Source: Bacteroidia bacterium (lineage in GTDB: Bacteria > Bacteroidota > Bacteroidia > J057). From it: a stretch of 64,000 bases of DNA. This document shows positions 19,168 to 26,596 of this stretch, piece after piece; the first letter of the stretch is position 1, and each line of letters opens with the position of its first letter. The stretch covers positions 1-64,000 of the forward strand of contig JALEFZ010000006.1 in assembly GCA_022760475.1 (NCBI GenBank), given 5' to 3'. The position numbers and the translations under genes are program-made. The notes below the pieces were generated by a model. It was not told where the DNA came from, did not search any database, and was given only the letters and a program-made list of their open reading frames with translations.

Positions 19168-20448
19168 ATGGAGTTAGGTCTTGCTATTTTAATGTTGGCG
19201 TTGTCTTTTTTCTTTTCAGGAATGGAAATAGCCTTCCTGTCTGCCAACAGGCTTCGAATTGAGCTTCGAGCTCGAAAGGGAAGCAGGGCTGCAAAACTCC
19301 TCTCAAATTTTAGGAAAAGGACTTCCCAAATTCTTATCACCATCCTCATCGGTAATAACCTGGCCTTGGTAATTTTTGCCAATACCATGGACAGCCTCAC
19401 AGGGAGCTCACTTGGAATAGACCCGGAATCCCAATACTTGCTATACACCCTGGTTCAAACCATTATCACTACGCTGATCGTGCTGGTAATGGCGGAGTAC
19501 ATTCCAAAAGCATTTTTTCGGGCCAATACAGAGTTTGTGGTTTATCCGAGTTCATACATCCTCAATTTTTTCTATGTCATTTTGTATGGCCCCGTATGGT
19601 TGGTTAATGTGATCTCCAAATTTTTGCTTACCAATATATTCAGGGTACCTATGGATGAACGGGTCATTCCACTTGACCATAGAGATCTTGATAATTACCT
19701 GCAAGAGGTAATGGCGGATAGCGACAATGCTCCCTTGGAGGATCTGGATACAGAAATGCTTTCTAATGCATTGGCTTTCCGAAACACAAAAGCAAGGGAA
19801 TGCATGATTCCAAGGACTGAAATTGAGGCTGCTGCAACCGATATTTCTGTGGATGAACTCCTTGATAGGTTTCTGGAAACCCAATTATCCAAAATTATCA
19901 TCTATGAAGAAAGTTTGGACAATGTTAAGGGAATGATTCATTCCAGTAGCATGTTTCAAAAACCTTCAAGCATCAGGGGCTTGATTCAGCCAGTAATTGT
20001 AGTTCCTGAAACCATGCCCGCAAACGAAATCCTTTTTGATTTGACAAAATCTAATCGCTCGGTTGCCATCGTAGTAGATGAATTTGGTGGGACGAGTGGT
20101 ATGATCACAGTCGAAGATCTAGTGGAAGAAGTCTTCGGAGAGATCGAAGACGAACATGACAATGAAAAGGAGAAGGTCGTTGAAGATGACATGGTGAACA
20201 TCAAAAATGAGGACGGTAGTTTTACGCTTGGAGCAAGATTGGAGATCGACGACCTCAACGAAGAATATCCAGAGCTAAGCATACCTGAAGAAGAGTATTA
20301 TACCACACTGGGGGGATGGATTTTATATGTAAATGAAGATATTCCTGAAGAAGGGGAGATCGTTGAAATCGCCCCTTATCATATCACCGTACTTGAAGCC
20401 ATGCAAAACCGTGTGGTAAAAGTAAGGCTGGAAAAATTCTATGACTAG
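19168..20448 (+). CDS. CNNM/CorC-type membrane protein (HlyC/CorC, DUF21 + CBS)
   Basis: This 426-residue protein has an N-terminal DUF21 domain with about four hydrophobic segments (residues 1-150; [20 protein letters not shown] is typical). A CBS-pair region follows at about 205-330 ([17 protein letters not shown], then [20 protein letters not shown]). A CorC_HlyC domain lies at about 345-425 ([34 protein letters not shown]). Relatives move or regulate divalent cations, mainly Mg2+, and one branch is the gliding-associated GldE. Which branch this belongs to cannot be settled here. Its stop is 21 nt from the convergent receptor-like gene. Confidence 0.9.
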   Translation: MELGLAILMLALSFFFSGMEIAFLSANRLRIELRARKGSRAAKLLSNFRKRTSQILITILIGNNLALVIFANTMDSLTGSSLGIDPESQYLLYTLVQTIITTLIVLVMAEYIPKAFFRANTEFVVYPSSYILNFFYVILYGPVWLVNVISKFLLTNIFRVPMDERVIPLDHRDLDNYLQEVMADSDNAPLEDLDTEMLSNALAFRNTKARECMIPRTEIEAAATDISVDELLDRFLETQLSKIIIYEESLDNVKGMIHSSSMFQKPSSIRGLIQPVIVVPETMPANEILFDLTKSNRSVAIVVDEFGGTSGMITVEDLVEEVFGEIEDEHDNEKEKVVEDDMVNIKNEDGSFTLGARLEIDDLNEEYPELSIPEEEYYTTLGGWILYVNEDIPEEGEIVEIAPYHITVLEAMQNRVVKVRLEKFYD

Positions 20449-20469
20449 AATGTATCTTAAATCTCCTCG

Positions 20470-23121
20470 CTAGAAACTTAAGTTAGCCTTGAGAATAAAA
20501 GTTCGAGGCCTCAACCTGATTCTCTGTTCCAATGTATAAATATCTGTCAATTGATTGTTTCCATAGAATTGAACATTGGCCAGATTCATCCCCTTTAGGA
20601 TAAATTCAAACTTTAATTTTTGGTTCTCGAGCGAAGGAAATTCAAGCTCAAATTCCTGGAAATTAAAGCCTTGTCTTTCCTGTCCCTGATTTGCTAGTAT
20701 GATAAATTCATTTCGCCCAACGAGTTCCAGTTTAAAGGGTAGGTGTATCAGTAAGTCTGCATAAGCAGATCCAGAAAATGAATGTGCATTAGAATAATTA
20801 CCGCTTTGTAGAAGAAAGAAATGATTTAAACTAGGACGACCCCCAAGGATAAAGTCGAATGGTGAAGAAGTTGCTGTTCGGGCAAAAAGTTGTAGGGCAT
20901 AATTAACCTGGTAGATCGTCCTGGCTTCCATATCGAGGCTATTGTTGTAGATAGAAGAACTTAGTTGAGGTCGAATTTTAATGGCAGTTTTAAATTTTGC
21001 AAAATACCTTTCCACTCCGCCCCAGATTTCTACCCGGTGGAAGTCATTTTCTCGGATAATCCAGTTTGATATTTGAAATGCAGAATCTATTCGAAATTCA
21101 TTCTGATAATCAAAACTACCTTTTGAGAGTTCAATTTTTAGCATTTTGACAGATCTATTGAAATTGCTAAGGTTGGGATGCGAAATAAAATTCGCGCTTA
21201 TTTTATGCTTATTTCCAAGCCTAAGTTCTGATATGCCTTGCTGGTAATTCCTATAGGTAAGCAGGAAGGGATCTGATGCGATTTGATCAATTTGTGGTAA
21301 GACCTGATGGAAGACATAGCTGATATTCCAGCTCCCGTTGATTTGCTTTCTCCCAATGAAAAACTGCGTAAAAAAATAGGGTCGAATTAGGTTTTTTCCT
21401 ATGCTATTTGCCTCACGTAGGTTGAGTGCCAAACGACCATAATGGAGTTCTAAAAATGCTGTAGGTCTGCGGGGCTTTGTATATTTTATTTTTAGCTCTC
21501 CATTTGCCACGAATTTTTCATATCTGGTTTGATTAAACATTTCCTCCTGGCTCGAACCTCTAGCCGCCACCACAAAATTTATTCCCGGACTCAGCCTGTG
21601 CATCCATCTGATATTGCCATTCCAGTGATCCATTTTCAGGGATAAATTTTGATACTGAAGGCTATCTGCTTCTTCATTTAAAATTTTCCTCAAATGATCA
21701 GTTTGAATACCAAGTGTTTGAGTTGAGATTAAATCTGCATAGCCTCCATCCAGAATAAAAAGGTTTTTTCTATCAAGCCGGAATAGCCATGCCAAGTGAT
21801 GATCCTGCCTTGAATCAGGCTTGGAAAAGGAAATGCGGTATGTGTCAACCCCAAGTTCCAATTGTGAGAGGGAATTTTCGGTATTTCTTGAGATTCTATT
21901 AAGAACCGTTAGATTAGACTTCTTTCCTGTATTGAGCCTGTTTTTTAGTTGGAGGTGTAGGCCTCGGTTCTGATTTGATAACCTATAATCCTCTTGAAAT
22001 AGCAATTGATTTTGAGTTCCTGAGAATAGCCTCCTAATCTCCATGAATTGTTGTTCTTCATACTGATCAAGTCCTATTTCAAGGAAGGAAGTAAACTTCT
22101 GAGAGGGTTTCAGGTGAAATCGGGATACATTCCAAGTATTAGAGTTGAATCGGAATGGGATAAAATCGGAGGGTAAGTTGATTTCAGGGTTCTCAAAGGA
22201 AGGAACCTTATTCATGCCACCAAGCAAAGGATGAGCTGTAACGATCCCTTGAAGGCCTTCCCAGGGATTGCTGATGGGCGTTGCTCTTGATTTCCCGATA
22301 GATTGGTGTTGAGCGATCTGTATGAGCTTCAAATTTTTCAAGAAAAGGAGTGCGTTAAGGGAAGCGATTCTCGATTGTGCGTTTCCGAGTCCTAATTCAA
22401 GGTTAAAGCTGGGTTTTCTACCTTTTTCCGGATTCAATTCTACATTTAGAATTAGACTTTCGGGTACATCAAAGCCTACTAATAGGCTATTTTCCACATA
22501 ATTACTCACAAACTCCAATCGTTTTACCATTTCAATCGGAAGATTTTGAGAAATCAACCGATAATCGTTTCCACTCAGGTCATCCCCGTCCAGAAGGATA
22601 CTTTTTATCTCCTGATTGCCAAAGCTGATTTTCCCGTTTTGGGCTATTTCAACTCCAGGAATCTTCCTTAGCACATCTTCAAGTGTTCTCTCCGTCGAGT
22701 CCATATAAGCCTTTGGATCGTAGGCAATGGTATCTACAGACTGCTTTACAGATGGCATCTCAGAAATAACTACTTCATTAAGTTGAAAAGACTTTTCTTC
22801 AAGAAATATGACCATATCAGGATTCAGGCTATCCAAGCGAATACTTCTAGCCTCGTAAGCAAGAGACTCAATAATTAGAAGGAAGTGTTTGGACTGGGCT
22901 GAATCTGGAATCTCAATGATGAAGAACCCTTCTTTATTAGAAAAGGCGTAGGCATTAACAAGGCTAGATTCTTCATTGACAAGGCTAATGACTGCATTAG
23001 GAATGGGATTCAGGCTGTACTTGTTGAGCACCTTTCCTTCAAGGGAAATAGACTCCTGGGCAGCAATAAATGCCAACCCAAGAATCGTGAAAACCCCTAG
23101 CAATAAAATTCTTTTCATCAT
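20470..23121 (-). CDS. TonB-receptor-like outer-membrane beta-barrel (last gene of the cysteine-rich peptide operon)
   Basis: This 883-residue outer-membrane protein has a signal peptide ending FIAAQ and a CarboxypepD_reg-like domain at about 25-110 (LEGKVLNKYSLNPIPNAVIS). A plug-like segment follows at about 125-215 (ERTLEDVLRKIPGVEIAQNG, KSILLDGDDLSG), then a long barrel ending FILKANLSF. It matches the outer-membrane protein group commonly found beside GLPGLI genes. The TTG at 23124 and ATGs at 23121 and 23118 are possible starts; 23121 is used. It begins 5 nt after the GLPGLI stop, indicating translational linkage. Whether it imports or exports is not decided by sequence; the upstream peptides are obvious candidate ligands. 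Confidence 0.88.
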   Translation of the reverse strand: MMKRILLLGVFTILGLAFIAAQESISLEGKVLNKYSLNPIPNAVISLVNEESSLVNAYAFSNKEGFFIIEIPDSAQSKHFLLIIESLAYEARSIRLDSLNPDMVIFLEEKSFQLNEVVISEMPSVKQSVDTIAYDPKAYMDSTERTLEDVLRKIPGVEIAQNGKISFGNQEIKSILLDGDDLSGNDYRLISQNLPIEMVKRLEFVSNYVENSLLVGFDVPESLILNVELNPEKGRKPSFNLELGLGNAQSRIASLNALLFLKNLKLIQIAQHQSIGKSRATPISNPWEGLQGIVTAHPLLGGMNKVPSFENPEINLPSDFIPFRFNSNTWNVSRFHLKPSQKFTSFLEIGLDQYEEQQFMEIRRLFSGTQNQLLFQEDYRLSNQNRGLHLQLKNRLNTGKKSNLTVLNRISRNTENSLSQLELGVDTYRISFSKPDSRQDHHLAWLFRLDRKNLFILDGGYADLISTQTLGIQTDHLRKILNEEADSLQYQNLSLKMDHWNGNIRWMHRLSPGINFVVAARGSSQEEMFNQTRYEKFVANGELKIKYTKPRRPTAFLELHYGRLALNLREANSIGKNLIRPYFFTQFFIGRKQINGSWNISYVFHQVLPQIDQIASDPFLLTYRNYQQGISELRLGNKHKISANFISHPNLSNFNRSVKMLKIELSKGSFDYQNEFRIDSAFQISNWIIRENDFHRVEIWGGVERYFAKFKTAIKIRPQLSSSIYNNSLDMEARTIYQVNYALQLFARTATSSPFDFILGGRPSLNHFFLLQSGNYSNAHSFSGSAYADLLIHLPFKLELVGRNEFIILANQGQERQGFNFQEFELEFPSLENQKLKFEFILKGMNLANVQFYGNNQLTDIYTLEQRIRLRPRTFILKANLSF

Positions 23122-23126
23122 CAAGC

Positions 23127-23927
23127 CTACTTCAGGGTGATTTCGACTCGATTTATCTTGCCAATGTCAAACTCTTGTTTTTGACCTGCTTTGCGCTCTG
23201 CTGACGCCCGTTGAGCATCTACGATTGCTTTGCGGATGTTATATTCTGCTTCCATAAAAGCCTGAATGCTAATCTTCTCTCCATTTATTGGAGGGGTTAT
23301 TTTTTCTGGCTTGGCTGAAGGGATTTTAATGGATTTATATGCGAAGCTAACCTCAGACTTTGCATCTTCGACCTCCAGTATCAGGCCTGGAAGACCATTG
23401 AATTTCCAGGGCCCATATGGAACCGGGATATCTTTTGTATACCAGGCTGTATAGGTTCGACCCCTGAAACTTGTTTCAGCTTTATGACAGGTGAATTTTC
23501 CAATTTTCTTGATGCCGTTGAGGAGTTTCCACTTGAAATCAATCCAAACAGGCTCCTGGACAAGGAAAGCTTTATTGACTACAATCTCCCTAAAGATTAT
23601 TTTTTTCGCCTGAAAATCAGTAAAAAATTCATTCCCAAATGGATCTAGCATAAAAGCGGTGAATAACTGGCCTTTGTTGGTAGGATCAACTTTTTGGGCA
23701 TCCTCCATGCTAATTTCCTGACCATTTCGGTCGAAAATTCTAATGCCGTTTCCCTTTCCATATGAGAAAATAGATCTATTTTTTTGGAAGGAGAGCTTGG
23801 CTTCGCGCGGAAGTTTAAATCCATCGAAGTTTGTCGTAAAGGTATAGGTTACGTTACCAGAAATATCCTGAGCAATTCCTGTGAAAAAGGAAAACAGGAT
23901 CAGAATGCAAATGAAGATGTTTTTCAT
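23127..23927 (-). CDS. GLPGLI-family secreted protein
   Basis: This 266-residue protein has a signal peptide (1-19, FFTGIAQ) and the defining FNGLPGLILEVED motif at about residue 177. The surrounding region is typical of TIGR01200: TCHKAETSFRGRTYTAWYTK, then PVPYGPWKF. The function of GLPGLI proteins is unknown. In my experience of the family they are often beside a carboxypeptidase-regulatory-like outer-membrane receptor, as here. The start ATG overlaps the TGA of the upstream lipoprotein by 4 nt, a classic coupling arrangement. The tail is lysine- and alanine-rich (QRASAERKAGQKQ). Confidence 0.92.
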   Translation of the reverse strand: MKNIFICILILFSFFTGIAQDISGNVTYTFTTNFDGFKLPREAKLSFQKNRSIFSYGKGNGIRIFDRNGQEISMEDAQKVDPTNKGQLFTAFMLDPFGNEFFTDFQAKKIIFREIVVNKAFLVQEPVWIDFKWKLLNGIKKIGKFTCHKAETSFRGRTYTAWYTKDIPVPYGPWKFNGLPGLILEVEDAKSEVSFAYKSIKIPSAKPEKITPPINGEKISIQAFMEAEYNIRKAIVDAQRASAERKAGQKQEFDIGKINRVEITLK

Positions 23928-24352
23928 GGTTGGGTGGTATTTGAGGTAATGGTATAAAAGGGTGGCTGTCCTGAATCAATCAGGAGGCTATCAATTCTAT
24001 GGCGAGCCAATGGGCTTTGAAGTTTCCTGAGCGAGTTGGCAAGGTCTATGAACACTTTTTCAGGACTCATTTCCATTTCCTGACTTTTGACCTTCTCCAG
24101 ATAGCTGACCATCTTCTTGTAGATTTTCCTAGCCTCAGGATCAGAATCTTCATACAGTATTCGGGCAATGTTTTTCCAATTTTGATAGTACTCGTAGCTT
24201 TGACTTTTGCTCCGCTTGATAGAGTCCTGCATCCAGCTTAGGCTTGCTTGAGAATGACTGTCCCGGCTCAAACTGGAATTGTCTTGACAAGACCAAAGGC
24301 CGACTAATGCCATAAAGATTATGGCAACGCATGTATATTTATGATTTTTCAT
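23924..24352 (-). CDS. Small lipoprotein of the peptide/GLPGLI operon
   Basis: This 142-residue protein has a lipoprotein signal with lipobox GLWSC (Cys near residue 22). The mature part is largely helical and charged (WMQDSIKRSKSQSYEYYQNW..., KIYKKMVSYLEKVKSQEME) and has no recognised domain. It begins 63 nt after the second cysteine-rich peptide, with a hairpin between, and overlaps the GLPGLI gene by 4 nt. It is therefore locked into the downstream expression unit. It may be a periplasmic partner of the GLPGLI protein; that is inference from position only. Confidence 0.8.
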   Translation of the reverse strand: MKNHKYTCVAIIFMALVGLWSCQDNSSLSRDSHSQASLSWMQDSIKRSKSQSYEYYQNWKNIARILYEDSDPEARKIYKKMVSYLEKVKSQEMEMSPEKVFIDLANSLRKLQSPLARHRIDSLLIDSGQPPFYTITSNTTQP

Positions 24353-24375
24353 GGTTGATAGCTTAAAAGATGAAT

Positions 24376-24404
24376 GACAAACCTCCCTGAAAGGGAAGTT
24401 TGTC
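24376..24404 (-). promoter_or_regulatory. Intra-operon hairpin after the cysteine-rich peptide genes
   Basis: On the minus-strand RNA, GACAAAC-U-UCCC pairs with GGGA-G-GUUUGUC around a UUUCA loop, a 12-bp stem with one G-U pair. The corresponding plus-strand RNA would have a C-A mismatch instead, which fits function on the minus strand. No U-run follows. It sits 11 nt after the stop of the second peptide and could attenuate transcription or protect the peptide mRNA, favouring the peptides over downstream genes. Confidence 0.6.
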
Positions 24405-24415
24405 TCGGGTCGAGC

Positions 24416-24721
24416 TTAATTCCCAGGAGAATTACAGCTACAGGCAGCAAACATAAAGTTGGAGCTACACTCGCACATTTGAGTTTCTGCGCATGAAGCA
24501 CTTGCATAGTGGCCCAACCAACTCGTTGCAGAGCAAGTGTGATTCAAGATTCCCATATCGCCCCAAAATTGCTCCATACTGGAATCAAATTCAGGGAAGT
24601 AAAAGGTCTCTGTTGACAGCCTGGCTGTGTTGATTCCCTCTGCTTCATCAGCTACGAGGGTCGGTAGAGAGAGGAAAATAGCAAATACGAATAGCAAACT
24701 TGCCTTGATCAAAGTTTTCAT
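24416..24721 (-). CDS. Secreted six-cysteine mini-protein (copy A)
   Basis: This 101-residue protein has a signal peptide (about 1-24, cleavage near TLVAD) and a short linker. An FYFPEFDSSMEQFW segment (about 41-54) precedes a C-terminal cysteine domain with spacing C-x13-C-x5-C-x-C-x8-C-x-C and the conserved SWLGxYAS between the first two cysteines. The upstream neighbour has exactly the same cysteine spacing, so the pair are paralogues. No known bacteriocin, lanthipeptide or NVEALA leader motif was recognised, and no modification enzyme lies nearby. The six cysteines suggest three disulfides or metal binding after export. It lies in one operon with a lipoprotein, a GLPGLI protein and an outer-membrane receptor. 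Confidence 0.85.
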   Translation of the reverse strand: MKTLIKASLLFVFAIFLSLPTLVADEAEGINTARLSTETFYFPEFDSSMEQFWGDMGILNHTCSATSWLGHYASASCAETQMCECSSNFMFAACSCNSPGN

Positions 24722-24762
24722 GGAAATAGCATTTATTGTTAAATAATGTTAGAGGGGGAAGG

Positions 24763-25062
24763 TCAGACGTTTTCGCAATGACATTCTGCACTGACAAAAG
24801 TCGTCGTACACACACAGTTTTGTCTGCTCAGACAGGTCGAGGATGCGTAGCCACCTAGCCAAGAACGCGCCGAACAGGAGTTGTGAAGGGGTTCCATGCT
24901 TTGCCAGAAGCTCTCCATTGTGTCATCAAATTCTGGGAAGTAGAATTCTTCTTTGAGAATGTCTTTACCGTCAGCCTCGCTTACAGTGTCTGCAATCATT
25001 GGAGTCGATAGCAGAACTACTGCAAATCCTGCCAATAAGCAGATCTTGCTTAATACTTTCAT
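24763..25062 (-). CDS. Secreted six-cysteine mini-protein (copy B, first gene of the operon)
   Basis: This 99-residue paralogue of the next gene has a signal peptide (about 1-24, cleavage near MIAD) and then EFYFPEFDDTMESFW. Six cysteines follow with identical C-x13-C-x5-C-x-C-x8-C-x-C spacing (SCSARSWLGGYASSTC... HCENV). Outside the FYFPEFD and SWLGxYAS blocks the two copies differ freely, especially between cysteines 3 and 6. This is the pattern expected of a fixed scaffold with variable loops. The gap to copy A is 41 nt. The upstream 140 bp, bounded by the terminator of the gene before, must hold the operon promoter, but I could not fix a convincing TTTG / TAnnTTTG pair there. Confidence 0.85.
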   Translation of the reverse strand: MKVLSKICLLAGFAVVLLSTPMIADTVSEADGKDILKEEFYFPEFDDTMESFWQSMEPLHNSCSARSWLGGYASSTCLSRQNCVCTTTFVSAECHCENV

Positions 25063-25202
25063 GGTTGAAAAGTTAATAATGAAACAAAAAATGAAATGTA
25101 ATTTTGTATTACGTTATAAAGGTATTAAAACAAGTTGAGGTAGTAAAGCCTTGGAGATAGAATTTGGCTTCTGAAGGTAAAATGTTTAAGAATTGAACGA
25201 TT

Positions 25203-25237
25203 ATAAAAAACTCTCCTTCAAATTCCTTGAAAGAGAG
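25203..25237 (-). terminator. Rho-independent terminator isolating the peptide operon from the upstream gene
   Basis: On the minus strand CTCTCTTTCAA (25237-25227) pairs with TTGAAGGAGAG (25221-25211), an 11-bp stem with one G-U pair and a 5-nt loop, followed by TTTTTTAT. It follows the stop at 25260, so the peptide operon has its own promoter between 25063 and 25202. Confidence 0.85.
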
Positions 25238-25259
25238 ATCTTGACAATGGCTTAATTAA

Positions 25260-26423
25260 TTATTTACACCTGATTTCTTCGAGGTCTTCATCGATATATA
25301 TCATGTATTGAAAAGCCTTGCTGATATTCTTAAAAGGTGAGTTCTCGCCGGTCAATCTACAAAGCACAACCCTGTCAGGGTAAGCCTTTTCTACATAATT
25401 GATCATGTCCTTTAGCGCATCATTCTCTTTCCATTTGGCATACTCATCCTGAAAATTTCTGAGGTATCTGGTGATGGCCATAACCTCGCCTTTCACTGGA
25501 GAATTTCCCTTTTCATTGAGCTGTCTCGCAATGGTTGGGAAATCCCAACTCAGCCCCTTGGCAAGTTGTGTATGCAAAGCACCAAATTGTGCATAACAGC
25601 CCCCATCCTGCAATTCGCGCTGAATGGTCAGGAAGTTGAGATACATCTGATCTTCTCTGACTTTCCAGCTTTTGGTCGAAAGGGCTATATTTAACCAGTT
25701 GAAGTTATACCCTGCGACCGTATTGTCTACAATCATTTCGAAAATTGAGAAGTTGTTATCGAGGAAGGCCTTATACTCACCTTCTTTCTTTTCCATGTCT
25801 TTTTTCAGGCGTTTGAACATCCTGGAGACTTGCTTGTCATCAATGTAGGGAGACTTGTGAAGCTCCTTCACAGCCTTTAAGCGTTTTTTTATGGCCTTAG
25901 GAAATTCTTTATTGGGGATCTGTAAATTCAGGACTTGCAAGGCCAGTTCAGGTGAGTGCTCCAGGTCAATGCCAAGAACCCTTATTTGATCTTTTTCAGG
26001 CAGATTTTTATTGTATTGATGGATTCTGCGGTACATCGTCCGCATGTTATCTGGACAGATAGGTGCCACAGCAAGTGCCTTGTCTAAAATTCTTTCGTTC
26101 CCACTTTTTACGTAGCTATTTAGAAGAAAGCCATAGCTGTATCCCCCTTCTACAATCAGATTTTTGACCCCGGCAGTCTGATGCAGGTAAAGGAGGAAGT
26201 TCAATTGGAGCTGGGTGTTGATCTTTTTTCTGTGTTCCTCGCCAGTGAAGAAAAAAGAATACTTGGGTACAACTTCGTCAAGGGGTTCGAAAGAGATAAA
26301 ATTGCTATCTCCCTTGATTACCAAAGGATGAACGTAGTTTTGCCATTTTATGCTATCTGTCTGTGCGCCAAGTTTCAGCGTAAAAATCGATAGAAAAAGG
26401 AACAGGGATAATCGGAATATCAT
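25260..26423 (-). CDS. Exported EreA/ChaN-like domain protein
   Basis: This 387-residue protein has a signal peptide (1-20, LKLGAQ). It reads FFFTGEEHRKKINTQLQLNF at about 53-72, then VKNLIVEGGYSYGFLLNSYV, IRVLGIDLEHSPELA and, later, CYAQFGALHTQL. The GExH near the start, a V(I/V)EGG strand, a D(L/I)E turn and a late GxxH match the erythromycin-esterase / ChaN-like clan. Resistance to a macrolide is not implied: most such proteins are uncharacterised, and the spacing GEEH differs from the classic GExxH of EreA. It stands alone as a transcription unit, with a strong terminator downstream and a divergent antiporter upstream. Confidence 0.7.
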   Translation of the reverse strand: MIFRLSLFLFLSIFTLKLGAQTDSIKWQNYVHPLVIKGDSNFISFEPLDEVVPKYSFFFTGEEHRKKINTQLQLNFLLYLHQTAGVKNLIVEGGYSYGFLLNSYVKSGNERILDKALAVAPICPDNMRTMYRRIHQYNKNLPEKDQIRVLGIDLEHSPELALQVLNLQIPNKEFPKAIKKRLKAVKELHKSPYIDDKQVSRMFKRLKKDMEKKEGEYKAFLDNNFSIFEMIVDNTVAGYNFNWLNIALSTKSWKVREDQMYLNFLTIQRELQDGGCYAQFGALHTQLAKGLSWDFPTIARQLNEKGNSPVKGEVMAITRYLRNFQDEYAKWKENDALKDMINYVEKAYPDRVVLCRLTGENSPFKNISKAFQYMIYIDEDLEEIRCK

Positions 26424-26596
26424 TGCCAGCTTATTTGAATAATAGAACGAAACTATTGGGATTTTGATAAGGATTTTGAAAAAATGGCAAAGAAATCATA
26501 AGTATTCCATCAAAAAGCACTTTATCAAATGAATAATTTACTATCTTTTTTTATTAGTTTGCCAAATTATCAACCTACTCTTCTTAATTCTCTGCT

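Noticed and set aside
24953-25138. Plus-strand frame overlapping the first cysteine-rich peptide gene
   Set aside because: Shadow of the minus-strand gene; no coding character of its own.
25260-26423. Macrolide resistance esterase
   Set aside because: Only the fold-level motifs match and the GExxH spacing differs; no basis for a resistance claim.
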